Position numbers and translations under genes: made by a program. 23,304 bases of DNA from Amoebidium appalachense (lineage: Eukaryota > Ichthyosporea), in assembly GCA_963693365.1 (NCBI GenBank), contig CAVNZM010000060.1, positions 1 to 23,304 on the forward strand, in the 5' to 3' direction. Each line of letters starts with the position of its first letter. Positions within the stretch are counted from its first letter, which is position 1. The notes below the pieces were generated by a model, which saw only the letters and a list, made by a program, of their open reading frames with translations, searched no databases and was not told the DNA's origin. Positions 10,201 through 18,085 of the stretch are shown here, piece after piece.

Positions 10201-11934
10201 TTTGAGGGACTTAACCTAAGTGCAGGTTTATTTTCAAGGAATGTCATAAACATGTAAGCCACGGGGTAGAAAACTAAACCCATACACCCACAGCTGCAGG
10301 CGATGAGCCGGCCGATGGAACTATGACCATTGTGATTGTCGATGCCAGCGGCAAGCCCTTACCCAACCTGCCGGTCCAGATCATCGATGATGTCACCGGC
10401 AAGGTCATCGTCAAGCCCACCACCGATGCCAACGGCAAAATCACAATCACCGTCCCGCCCGGCAAGTACTCCGTTGTGCCCGTGTGGCCCCCCAACAAGC
10501 GCCCCCCCGCACCCAACGACAAGTTCACCATCGTGGTGGGGTCTGGGCAGAACAAACCATTCACTCAGACCTTCAGCATCCCGGAGGAGAACGGTTCGAT
10601 GACAATTGTGATCAAGGGCCCGGACGGCACACCGTTGGCAGATACGGACGTTGAAATTTACGACGAAGACAACAACCTTGTGGACGTGCAGACCACCGAC
10701 GCAGACGGCAAACTGACCATCGTAGTCAAGCCCGGCAAATACACCATTGTGCCCGTATATGCCAACGGCCAGAAGCCAGCCCCGCCCGACGACAAGTTCA
10801 CTGTGGTCGTGGGCCCCGGCAAGAACCCAGACTTCAGCCAAACGGTGGTGATTCAGACCACCGGCCGCATCCAGGGCACCATTTTCAACGACCTGAACAA
10901 GAACAACAAGGTGGATGCAGGCGAGGGCATTGCAAAGTCCATTGTGAGTCTGCTGCAGGGCGGAGTCAAGCTCAGCCCCGACCAGCAAACCTCCGCCACC
11001 GGGCAGTATGCATTCACCAACCTTAAGCCGGGCACGTACACGGTGGTGATTGCCAAGATCACAGGGTTCACACTGCCACCTGGTGCCGTCACAACAAAAG
11101 AAATCGTCGTGGCCTCTGGCAGCACATCCACGTTTGACTTCCGCATTCTTGGCAACCCTACCCCCACCACAGGTACAGTATGGTGCTTCACATATTATTC
11201 CTTTCGCAAAACAGTGTCTTGTTCACCTTCAACATGCCATTGGCAAAACTTGGTTGGGCTGCAGGTTCCTGGTATGACCTAGGGCCTATCATCATACAAC
11301 ATGCCATTGGCAAAACTTGGTTGGGCTGCAGGTTCCTGGTATGACCTAGGGCCTATCATAGTGACTGTGAATTACACGCACGCAATTGCAAGTCACCACG
11401 GCCTGACATGGCCAAGTGCTCTGTTGGACGAGTATATGGTGCGGGCACACACAAGTGCGTACACCAGCTTCAAGTGTACAGACCAGTAAGAACAAAGGGC
11501 AGAACGTTGCGCACGCTGACATGGAGACTTAAGACATCGTCCAGTCGTAGAAGAGGTTGCTCACGCTCATGCTGCACACACACAGGCTCTGTGGCCGGCA
11601 AGGTGTACCTGGACAACGACAACACGCGGACGTTTGGTGCCGGGGACGAATTGATTCCCGGCATCCCCGTCAGCCTGGTCAGCTCGACGGGCAAGGTGGT
11701 CGGGTCGACCACCACCAGCGCCCAGGGGGCCTTCTCGTTCCCCACGGTGGCTGCTGGCAGCTACACGGTCAAGGCCGATCTGTCGTCACGTGATGACGTG
11801 GCCAGCCCCCAGGCGGAGGGCGCCATCACCGTGAGGGACGGTGGCAAGATCACCCTAGACTTTGCCATCGAAGGTGCGTCTGGCCTGCCAAGGCATACTC
11901 TGCAATTGTCTTACGCCTCCCTCCCCTCTACTCC

Positions 11935-11965
<31 letters not shown>

Positions 11966-12319
11966 ACACACACAGGCACGCGCACGCTCGTGCGCACACA
12001 CACACGCACACATACACACCCACACCCAAAACCACCACCACCACCACCATCACCATGCACTCGCACTCAGTGGCACTTCTCACTCACACTCACGCTCGCT
12101 CTCATTCGCCCACGACCACCACGAACACTGTTACAGTAGAAGCTCGAAAAAGGGGTTGGGGTTTTTTTTTTTTTTTTTTTTGGTGGGGGGGGGGGGGGGG
12201 GGGGGGGGGCTTTAGCTCAAACTGTGTACCGTATGATTCAATCTGTTTTTACCCTTTTAGTCAAGAAGGTGCATGGACGCGTGGCCGGACGGTTTCAAAC
12301 TTTTTTTTTTTTTCCTTTT

Positions 12320-12352
<33 letters not shown>

Positions 12353-12790
12353 GTGCGCGCGTGGGAGAGGGGGGTGGGCCGGGCACTTTTACTTGTCGAA
12401 CGACTCCATTCCACGTCAGCTTCTCTTCCCTTTAAGTCCGTTGTTACCGCTACCGTAACGACTCCATTCTCTTCCCTTTAAGTCCGTTGTTACCGCTACC
12501 GTAACGACTCCATTCCACGTCGGCTTCTCTTCCCAAGTCCGCACCCCCTTTCAATGCTTATGCTTCTCTGTCAATCATTCATTCACTTGAAGCTCTCTGA
12601 CTGACCGTTGCCTTCATACATTTGAGCAGTTGCTCCAAAGCAGCCGGATGAACCTTCCTTCGTGGACAACTTCGACGATTTTGCGGATTACGGCGATTTT
12701 GCGGATTACGGCAATGGAAATGGGAACGGCTATGGTAACGGCAACGGCAACGGCAATGGCCAAGGATATGGCAATAGCGGGAAGTCTTAG
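2098..12790 (+). CDS. Secreted PAN/Apple and Cna-B/SdrD-B-like modular protein, 14 exons
   Basis: Splice model: join of 2098-2449, 2979-3002, 3515-3757, 4259-4282, 4805-5047, 5527-5550, 6077-6319, 6810-6833, 7359-7601, 8477-8743, 9255-9521, 10294-11172, 11586-11873, 12630-12790. The coding length is 3279 nt plus stop, or 1093 residues. All 13 introns are GT..AG and phase 1, and the last exon closes in frame at TAG 12788-12790. Module order: N-terminal signal peptide, one type A PAN/Apple domain, four linker plus type B PAN/Apple domains, two type A domains, four beta-sandwich repeats, and a Gly/Asn-rich tail. PAN/Apple domains usually bind protein or carbohydrate. Cna-B/SdrD-B repeats usually act as stalks in surface adhesins. 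A role at the cell surface, in the wall or in the matrix is therefore inferred. No transmembrane segment or sortase-like motif is visible at the C-terminus. The 14-exon model is internally consistent, but no transcript data support it here. Confidence 0.82.
2468..2578 (+). repeat. Short tandem duplication in intron 1 (about 56-bp period)
   Basis: The segment with CTAGGCTACAGTAAACTGCC and GGCGCGTTAAATCGG occurs twice in a row. The equivalent introns of A2 and A3 have a single copy. Confidence 0.8.
2979..3002 (+). CDS. Exon 2: 24-nt linker microexon (cassette B1)
   Basis: The microexon is preceded by a TTTTTCACAG acceptor and followed by a GTGAGC donor. In phase 1 it supplies the linker YPVRPADP and the first base of a Gly codon. 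It is conserved in all four cassettes with the same splice sites and phase, which is strong evidence that it is real. The linker is Pro-rich and charged and fits a flexible spacer between PAN domains. Confidence 0.75.
3515..3757 (+). CDS. Exon 3: type B PAN/Apple domain, copy 1
   Basis: This exon is 243 nt (81 codons), with acceptor GAACATACAG and donor GTGAGT, phase 1 at both ends. The six Cys follow C-x22-C-x3-C-x5-C-x11-C-x5-C, almost the type A spacing, with the core CTHFTYYYTSKWC. So types A and B are old paralogues. Copy 1 differs from the other three by eye at two codons: GTT (Val) for TTT (Phe) directly after the first Cys, and GAG (Glu) for CAG (Gln) near the end. Confidence 0.85.
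4259..4282 (+). CDS. Exon 4: 24-nt linker microexon (cassette B2)
   Basis: The acceptor is TTTTTCACAG and the donor is GTGAGC. It reads DPVRPADP when joined in phase 1 to the G left by exon 3. It carries GAT where the other microexons have GAC, which is silent for Asp. Confidence 0.75.
4805..5047 (+). CDS. Exon 5: type B PAN/Apple domain, copy 2
   Basis: The exon has 81 codons in phase 1-1. By eye it is identical over its full length to copies 3 and 4, while the simple repeats in the flanking introns differ in length. Phe follows the first Cys, and Gln is present near the exon end. The six-Cys pattern and the TYYYTSKWC core are intact. Confidence 0.85.
5527..5550 (+). CDS. Exon 6: 24-nt linker microexon (cassette B3)
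   Basis: The acceptor, donor and phase are the same as in the other linker microexons; it encodes DPVRPADP after joining to exon 5. The following intron (5551-6076) carries this cassette's own (CT)n, poly(C) and (CA)n tracts. Confidence 0.75.
6077..6319 (+). CDS. Exon 7: type B PAN/Apple domain, copy 3
   Basis: The exon is 243 nt in phase 1-1, flanked by ATACAG and GTGAGT. The protein sequence is the same as copies 2 and 4. All six Cys are retained, so the domain should fold. Confidence 0.85.
6810..6833 (+). CDS. Exon 8: 24-nt linker microexon (cassette B4)
   Basis: This is the last complete linker microexon, with the same TTTTTCACAG acceptor and GTGAGC donor. A fifth acceptor of the same kind at 8265-8274 is not followed by a microexon, because the B array ends there. 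Confidence 0.75.
7359..7601 (+). CDS. Exon 9: type B PAN/Apple domain, copy 4
   Basis: This is the last type B domain. It ends in phase 1 with G, and GTGAGT follows. Splicing to the exon at 8477 gives an Ala codon (G plus CA) and moves into the type A domains without a linker microexon. The following intron (7602-8476, 875 nt) is longer than in the other cassettes because it contains an extra internal duplication and the start of the A unit. Confidence 0.84.
8190..8275 (+). repeat. Truncated fifth B unit
   Basis: The first 86 bp of a B unit are present up to TTTTTCACAGA, one base into where the microexon should start. Then the sequence switches to the A unit (ATCACGAG). It marks the right edge of the B array and leaves an orphan splice acceptor. 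Confidence 0.85.
8276..9053 (+). repeat. Tandem cassette unit A2 (778 bp)
   Basis: Starts ATCACGAGTTGTGTAGTCTG. It includes the hairpin AGCCAAAATATTTGGCT (8341-8357), the type A exon, and an intron segment shared with intron 1 (GTAAGTAC.., CTAGGCTACTGTAAACTGCC, poly(C)). Confidence 0.88.
8477..8743 (+). CDS. Exon 10: type A PAN/Apple domain, copy 2
   Basis: The exon is 267 nt (89 codons) in phase 1-1. The acceptor is a CAGCAG doublet, so starting at 8477 or 8480 gives isoforms that differ by one Ala. The sequence follows exon 1 closely from the Pro/Ala linker onward; A-I-E-Y-A-D has become A-I-N-F-V-D, and Asp has become Gly after the first Cys. All six Cys are kept. The donor is CGTAAGT. 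Confidence 0.82.
9054..9825 (+). repeat. Tandem cassette unit A3 (772 bp)
   Basis: A near-identical copy of A2 containing exon 11. The poly(C) run after the exon is shorter and is interrupted by T. Confidence 0.88.
9255..9521 (+). CDS. Exon 11: type A PAN/Apple domain, copy 3
   Basis: Same length, phase and CAGCAG acceptor as the preceding type A exon. It has a Tyr (TAC) in place of the Ser (TCC) two residues before the core Trp, and Asp is restored after the first Cys. The donor is CGTAAGT at 9522. Its last base, C, joins CT of the next exon to give Pro. Confidence 0.82.
9826..10020 (+). pseudogene. Internally deleted A-unit remnant
   Basis: Begins GTCACGAGTTGCGTAGTCTG like the A units. 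It jumps at about 9907 from TTTTGGCTA to a fragment ATACAAAATGCGTAAGTAC, which is the last bases of a type A exon plus its donor. The exon body is missing. The downstream part is more diverged than in A2 and A3, so it may be the oldest copy. It leaves an orphan GTAAGT donor at 9922-9930 inside the 9522-10293 intron. Confidence 0.75.
10294..11172 (+). CDS. Exon 12: three beta-sandwich repeats (Cna-B/SdrD-B-like)
   Basis: The exon is 879 nt in phase 1-1. Acceptor is ACACCCACAG and the donor is GTACAG, which is weaker than the others. It encodes two related units of about 85-90 residues. Each opens with TMTIVI/SMTIVI, has T-T-D-A-[ND]-G-K and a PGKY turn, and ends in a DKFT-V-V-G strand. A third unit follows that looks like SdrD-B: GTIFNDLNKNNKVDAGEGI, then GQYAFTNLKPGTYTVVI. 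In bacterial adhesins such repeats form rigid, often Ca-binding stalks; the acidic D-x-N-x-N loop here fits that, but Ca binding is inferred. This is the longest exon, and it is GC-richer than its introns. Confidence 0.85.
11230..11360 (+). repeat. 67-bp tandem duplication in the exon 12-13 intron
   Basis: The segment beginning CAACATGCCATTGGC recurs at 11297, with GACCTAGGGCCTATCAT ending both copies. It lies wholly in the intron. Confidence 0.85.
11586..11873 (+). CDS. Exon 13: fourth SdrD-B-like repeat
   Basis: The exon is 288 nt (96 codons) in phase 1-1, after a CACACACAG acceptor and before a GTGCGT donor. It has the family hallmarks in order: VAGKVYLDNDNTRTFGAGDE (opening strand and acidic loop), GIPVSLVSSTGKVVG, AQGAFSFPTVAAGSYTVKA, and a final strand ITLDFAIEG. 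It is the closest match in the window to the SdrD-B pattern and is related to the third repeat of exon 12. Confidence 0.85.
11938..12209. repeat. Simple-repeat block in the last intron
   Basis: In order: poly(C), (CA)n, CACA-rich stretch, CAC-repeat (ACCACC), then T-run followed directly by a poly(G) run near 12162-12209. No splice signal is visible within it. Confidence 0.8.
12310..12530. repeat. T-run, (GC)n-(GT)n tract and 46-bp tandem repeat in the last intron
   Basis: A T-run is followed by alternating GC/GT (about 12320-12362). Then comes a 46-bp period repeat: TTCTCTTCCCTTTAAGTCCG begins at 12421 and again at 12467. Confidence 0.75.
12630..12790 (+). CDS. Exon 14: low-complexity C-terminal tail and stop
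   Basis: The acceptor TTTGAGCAG leaves TT to complete a Val codon. The tail runs 53 residues: VAPKQPDEPSFVDN, a double DFADYG repeat coded by an 18-bp tandem repeat, then alternating Asn-Gly with scattered Tyr, ending GNSGKS. TAG is at 12788-12790. There is no hydrophobic GPI-type or membrane segment. The Tyr/Gly/Asn-rich tail could cross-link or associate in a matrix; this is inference. The phase match and in-frame stop make the exon credible. Confidence 0.75.
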
Positions 12791-12933
12791 TAGAATACGG
12801 TAAATATAGTCTCGCATGACGTAGGAGCATACTACTACAGTAGAGCTCAAGGCACCGATTCAGAAACCACCGAGTCTCAGATCTACATACTAGCTGCGCG
12901 GCATAGAGAGGGCTGTCATGTTAAAAACTTTGA

Positions 12934-12939
12934 AATAAA
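12934..12939 (+). terminator. Polyadenylation signal AATAAA
   Basis: A canonical AATAAA lies 144 nt after the stop codon at the expected distance for a short 3' UTR. The cleavage site cannot be placed. Confidence 0.55.
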
Positions 12940-12959
12940 CATTTCACGGCAACAAGTAA

Positions 12960-13600
12960 GCATAGGTCCCCAGCAATCATTTCTTTTTTACATGGTATCT
13001 TCCGGGACCTGTTTCCACAATAATAATTTGGTTACTGAGTTTGGTGTTGCATCCTTTATATAATGAGAATGCCATTGTGGTGTCATAAACAGTGGTATGC
13101 TACCTGTGGGTGCCACGGACTGCCGGGTGTGTGCAGTTTGCATACTGGATGTATTGATTGTCATTGGATTAGAAGTTTTTTATTTAGTGACGGACTTATT
13201 GCTTTTATACGTATATATTAAAGCAATATGTCATGGCATCTGATGGGTCATGGCATCTGATGGGTCCCGCACCATAAGGATCGTCCCAAATGTATGTCCG
13301 ATCCTCCTCCCCCCCCCCCCCCCCCGGCCCCCCCAAACCCCCGCTGTTTTTGGAATTCAAGGGGCCTCGGGATATAACATCATTCTTAGAAGGCTCCCTA
13401 TATTATATCTAGATCTACTCGTGCTATATCATGTGATGCATCAGGAGCTGCCACGTAACACTATTTTTCGACAACGGAGCCTCCCAGCCGTCTCTTTCCA
13501 TCTATGCCACTGCCCCCTCCCCCTTCCCCCGCTAGCTCGAGGCACATTCTTTGAACTCTGAGCTTTTTCTTAGTTACTAATTAGCTTTTAGGCAGCTAAT
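12960..13600. other. Intergenic AT-richer DNA after the gene
   Basis: No coding frame is supported. It includes a 17-bp tandem pair (TCATGGCATCTGATGGG near 13231-13266) and a poly(C) run at about 13310-13325. Confidence 0.6.
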
Positions 13601-13603
13601 TCT

Positions 13604-13663
13604 CTCTCTCTGAGCTAAAGAGAGGGAATGATGAGTCATTCCCTCTCTTTAGCTCAGAGAGAG
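13604..13663. repeat. Perfect palindrome with 28-bp arms
   Basis: The arm 13604-13631 (CTCTCTCTGAGC..GGGAATGA) is the exact reverse complement of 13636-13663, with spacer TGAG. It can form a long hairpin. Confidence 0.9.
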
Positions 13664-13780
13664 TTTTTCTGTCTCCGAGGTCTCGGGTCCATATAATATC
13701 CCTCTTCCCCCCTCTCTTTAGCTCAGAGAGAGTTTTTCTGTCTCCGAGGTCTCGGGTCCATATAATATCCCTCTTCCCCC
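13642..13780 (+). repeat. 69-bp tandem duplication
   Basis: The segment with AGCTCAGAGAGAG, GTCTCCGAGGTCTCGGGTCC and ATATAATATCCCTCTTCCCC occurs twice; AGCTCAG starts at 13651 and 13720. The first copy overlaps the right arm of the palindrome. Confidence 0.9.
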
Positions 13781-13793
13781 GAGTCACTCTCAA

Positions 13794-13863
13794 CTCTCTC
13801 TCTCTCTCTCTCTCTCTCCCCCCCCCCCCTCCATCTCTCTCCCTCCATCTCTCTCACTCCATA

Positions 13864-13903
<40 letters not shown>

Positions 13904-13914
13904 CCTCTCTCCGA

Positions 13915-13984
<70 letters not shown>

Positions 13985-14215
13985 CTCTCTCTCCCTCTTA
14001 CCTCTCTCTCTCTCTCTCTGAGAGCCTCTCTCTCCCCATTCCCTCCTCCTTCTTAACCCCCCCCCCCCCCCCCCGTCTCTTTGTCTCCCCCCCAGGAGGG
14101 GCCTCTCTCTCCCCCCCTCTCAGTGATAGATAAAAGGTCCTCTCTCTCCTCAGTGAGTCTATCTCTCTCTCTCACCCTGGCTCTGTGATTCCCTCTCTAG
14201 ATCTTTGGATCTAGA
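13794..14215. repeat. (CT)n-dominated satellite block
   Basis: Long CT-dinucleotide runs, the longest at about 13917-13980, are broken by poly(C) and short words such as TCCGAGGCTC. Confidence 0.9.
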
Positions 14216-14356
14216 TGTCTCTCTGTACAGGGGGTGACTCAAATTAAGATAATTTGAAATTAAGATAAATAGTGCTATTTTATTTTTAAAAAAATAAGAG
14301 AATAGGGTCTACCAAACCTGGTGGATATTTAAGATCATTGCCGTGGTGGTGGTGGT

Positions 14357-14394
<38 letters not shown>
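14357..14394 (+). repeat. 38-nt poly(G) run
   Basis: An uninterrupted G run after (GGT)n. It could form a G-quadruplex. The length may be mis-assembled. Confidence 0.85.
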
Positions 14395-14395
<1 letters not shown>

Positions 14396-14754
14396 GGGAG
14401 GGATGGGGGGATGTTTACACAGAACCTGGAGGCGGCCGGTTAATATATAGAGACAATGATATTGTCGGCTTATGAGAAGGATAATGATTGCTAACGCTAA
14501 ACCCTCTCACCGCCCTGGTTGTCTTCACCTCTAACTGAGTGTTCCACTTGGGGGTTGGGGAGTGGGGGTGTTGATGGGTGGGGGGGAAATCAGTGACCCA
14601 CTAACTGTTTGAAAGGGTGTGGGGGGGGGGGGGGGGGGGGGGGGGGGGGAGGGGGCGCCACCCATATCAAAAAGGAGCCTCCCCCTACACCCCCCCCCCC
14701 CCCCCCCGGAGGGCCCCCCATACACACACACACAGTCCCCCCTCACCCCCCCCC

Positions 14755-14756
<2 letters not shown>

Positions 14757-14795
<39 letters not shown>
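14757..14795 (+). repeat. 39-nt poly(C) run
   Basis: An uninterrupted C run in the interior of the TIR-bounded element, following other C-rich and CA-rich tracts. Confidence 0.85.
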
Positions 14796-14796
<1 letters not shown>

Positions 14797-14993
14797 AGGG
14801 CCCCAAGGAAGGCATCCACGAACCCACCAATGACTGATTTTGGTCACTAATACATATGTTGGACACAGATATCGGTATTAGCAAGCTTTACAGTTTGTAT
14901 CCATCTTTCAAGGTAAGGCTACATGTGTCCGGCCTATAGAACTAGCCCTTGTCCCTCATCCCTCGAGCTCCCCCCCGCTCCTCCGAATCCCCC

Positions 14994-15024
<31 letters not shown>

Positions 15025-15189
15025 AAAATTAAAATAAAAATAAAAATAATGAATGCGGGGAGCGCAGGGAGGGGGTGGAGGGTTTTCAATATTTACCACT
15101 AGCTTTCCGATGCAATCGAGAGTCAAAAGAATAAGGCTCTTAGCGCAACTCACGGACGAAACTGATCGATATGGACTTGACAAATATAT

Positions 15190-15338
15190 TCTCGAGGTGA
15201 TGCACACACATAGTATCCGAATGCAGAAGCACATGCAAACACACAAAACACACACACACATGTGCGTACGCGCAAACGGCGCACGCTTGCACGCACGCAC
15301 ACAAAGCACAACACACATGCACAGCAAGAGAGAGGGAT

Positions 15339-15371
<33 letters not shown>

Positions 15372-15788
15372 GGGGGGAGGGAGAGAGAGAGATCTTAAAA
15401 CAGACAGAGAGAGAGAGAGGGAGAGGGAGAGAGAGGGAGGGAGGGAGGGAGGGGGAGGGGGGAGAGAGAGAGAGAGAGAGAGAGAGATGTACATATGGCA
15501 TCATACTCACGCCCCACGCGCCGTCGCGCAAGTTGCAGCATGCCCAGACACACACGAACGCATTCGTGCACACGTACGCGTGGACGTGTGCATACACATC
15601 GACTAAATTCGTACACAAGCACATCCATATATCATAATACATACAAATACATGCAGCACGTACGCCGCGCATACACACACACATACACACACCAACCCTC
15701 CACATGCACACACGTGCACACACACACACACACACACGCCCCCCCCCCCCCTTCTCTCCCCCCCCCCCCCCCCCCCCCCCCGCCATGC

Positions 15789-15835
<47 letters not shown>

Positions 15836-15845
15836 GCACGCCGCA
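15190..15845. repeat. (CA)n, poly(G), (GA)n and (CA)n mosaic
   Basis: Alternating simple repeats: a poly(G) run near 15340-15370, GA-rich to 15487, CA-rich from 15500, poly(C) near 15738-15781, and (CA)n at 15790-15832. Frames across it are compositional only. Confidence 0.85.
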
Positions 15846-16208
15846 CGCACGTGCGTTAGCAAGTGCGCCTTGTGTGCACACATATGCGGTTTGGAAGATG
15901 TACATGTGCAGCCAGCTGCCAGAACCAGCATTGATTCGACTTTTTTGTGTGTAAGATCAGTGTTCGAAGTCTTGTTTGAGATGACAGCCCTTTTAATGAG
16001 CTATATTAGCATAGTCGGCCTTTTTCATAAGAATGGAAGCCCCCCCCCCTCCCCCTTCCCCTCCCCGTGCGGACACAACCCACCCCAAGTAAATTTTAAG
16101 ATCATTTAGGCTATGGTCCCTGAAAAATTAAGATAATTAGCCCCTATTTCCAAAGTACCCATGATCTTAATTTCAGTCACCCCTTGTAATACTTATTGAG
16201 GCCTAAAG

Positions 16209-16210
<2 letters not shown>

Positions 16211-16247
<37 letters not shown>

Positions 16248-16277
16248 CCCCCCCCCCCCCCCCCCTCACCCCTTGAC

Positions 16278-16349
<72 letters not shown>

Positions 16350-16970
16350 CCCCTCCCCCCCTCCCCCCTCTCCAGAACGCTCTCTCTCGATCTCTCAAAC
16401 TCTCGAGCTCTCTATTGATCACCATTATCCCTCCCCCCTCCCCCCTCCCCCCCCCCCCCCCCCCCTCTCTCTCTTTCTCACTCGCCTCAGGCCCAGTCCG
16501 ACAATCAGGTCCTCTCCAATCTCTCCCTCTCCCTCTCCTTTCGACGAGTCTTTCTTTCCGAACCCTCACTCTTTTTCCGCCTCTATCTCCATCCCTCCCT
16601 ACCTCTCCTGTCTCTTATGAAATTATCTCCCACCGAGATCTCCAGCCCTCCCCAGGCCTCCGACCGTCTCTCTCCCTCTCTCATGATCCGTCTCTGGTCT
16701 CGAGCTCTCGAGATCATAATCATCAGTCTTGTCTTCCTCTCACAGAGACTCTCTCTTTCGAAGGCTTTCCCTCTCTTCTCCTTCAAAATCTGTTTCCCCC
16801 TCCCCCCCCCACCCCCCACCCCCCTCCCCACCCCCTGTTCAGTCGCGATCGACTGAGCCCTTTCTCTCTTTGTTTAGCACTATGTACTATGCATTAGAGA
16901 GAGCCTCTGACTCTCGAGCTCCGAGTCTCCTCCCCCTCCCGCAGCCCCTAAGAGTCTTAGGCCTCCCCCC
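16211..16970. repeat. CT-rich degenerate satellite
   Basis: (CT)n runs at about 16211-16243 and 16280-16346 are followed by degenerate pyrimidine-rich DNA with repeated CTCGAGCTCTC-like words. No gene is seen. Confidence 0.8.
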
Positions 16971-16971
16971 A

Positions 16972-17038
<67 letters not shown>

Positions 17039-17120
17039 CACAAACACACGAACACAAGCAAGCACACATGCGCACAAACACACACACACTTGAATCACAC
17101 AAGCTTGCGCACACACAAGC
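16971..17120. repeat. (CA)n microsatellite
   Basis: About 29 uninterrupted CA units to 17030, then an interrupted CA-rich stretch. Confidence 0.9.
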
Positions 17121-17400
17121 ACACCGCCCCTCGAGCTCTGCTAGGCTCGCAGGCCCTAGACTAGCTATGTAGGCCTGCCTCGGCAGATAACTCCCTTGGT
17201 CCCAGGGGGGAGGGGGGGGGGGTGGGGGGTAAACCCCCAAAATTATCTTTCGTAATAACATTTTTATGATTAACTTAATGATTTGTGATCCCATACCCCC
17301 CCACCCCTCCCCCCACACCCCTACCCTCTCCCCCTTCCCTTACTCCCAAAACACACACATGCGTCAAAGCCAAGTAGCCTCGACGCGCGCGCGTGCGCGA

Positions 17401-17410
17401 ACGCGCGCGC

Positions 17411-17456
<46 letters not shown>

Positions 17457-17459
17457 ACA
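17401..17459. repeat. 59-nt alternating purine-pyrimidine tract (GC)n(GT)n
   Basis: Strict purine/pyrimidine alternation from ACGCGC through GTGTGTACA. A further alternating stretch (about 17384-17400) lies next to it, separated by one AA step. Such sequence favours Z-DNA. Confidence 0.85.
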
Positions 17460-17815
17460 GTAGAAGCGTGGTAACAGCTAGGTCACCAATACCTTCAGCT
17501 AGAGCAAGACCAATTCTACAGGAAGGCAATGCGTTTTTAGATGTTACACATGCGATTGCCATATTTGGCAATATAATTAAGGTGGTCCGATGACTAAATA
17601 CATATGAAACGAGACAAAGGCTTAGTTTTTCAAGGTGTCTGCTTGCATCAAGTCTAGTGTCCTGTGGCAATTTTTCCTTTTGTTATATTGTGTGATTTTT
17701 TTGTGATTATGTACATGTCTAATAAGTAGGTGGCAGTCCCAAGTCACACCCACCTCACAGCTCCACCTGAATACGTCAGACCCCCCTCACCAAACAGGGG
17801 AAACCTGTCGCTGGG
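17460..17815. other. Unique-sequence island, no gene recognised
   Basis: About 350 bases of ordinary composition between repeats. Short open frames exist on both strands, but none has a recognisable domain or splice structure. Confidence 0.5.
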
Positions 17816-17821
17816 TGGGTG

Positions 17822-17955
17822 CTTGTGTGTGTGTGTGTGTGTGTGTGTGTCCTTGTGTGTGCGTGCGTGTGTGTTTGTGTGTCTGTGTGTGTTTGTGTGT
17901 GTGTGTGTATGTGTGTGTGTGTGGGTGTGTGTATGTGGGTGCGTGCCTGTGTGAC
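17822..17955. repeat. (GT)n-rich tract
   Basis: Interrupted GT dinucleotides with G-rich and TTTGTG variants. Confidence 0.9.
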
Positions 17956-18085
17956 ACCTGACGTCTTGATATCATTGGGTTAGCGAGTACCATGAGTAGA
18001 GATTTACCTTTTTTGGATAATGACCTCAACACCCCTTTCATGGGTGCTTTCGAAAAAGGGAAAACACGGTTAGATTAGTTGAAAG

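Larger units (their letters stand above)
14228..16186. mobile_element. Probable non-autonomous Tc1/mariner-superfamily element
   Basis: Terminal inverted repeats of 26 bp: the left starts CAGGGGGTGACTCAAATTAA and the right, read in reverse complement, starts CAAGGGGTGACTGAAATTAA. By eye there are 3 mismatches in 26. The ends are flanked by TA at 14226-14227 and 16187-16188, the target duplication typical of Tc1/mariner and pogo-type elements. Extra copies of TTAAGAT[AC]AT lie just inside both ends. The 1.96-kb interior is mostly poly(G), poly(C), (CA)n and (GA)n with no transposase frame. It is either a MITE-like element swollen by simple repeats or a relic. Confidence 0.7.

Noticed and set aside
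10359-10988. Minus-strand 209-residue frame opposite exon 12
   Set aside because: Antisense shadow of the SdrD-B-like repeats.
14956-15846. 296-residue minus-strand frame with Cys-Val runs
   Set aside because: Translated (GT)n, (CT)n and homopolymers.
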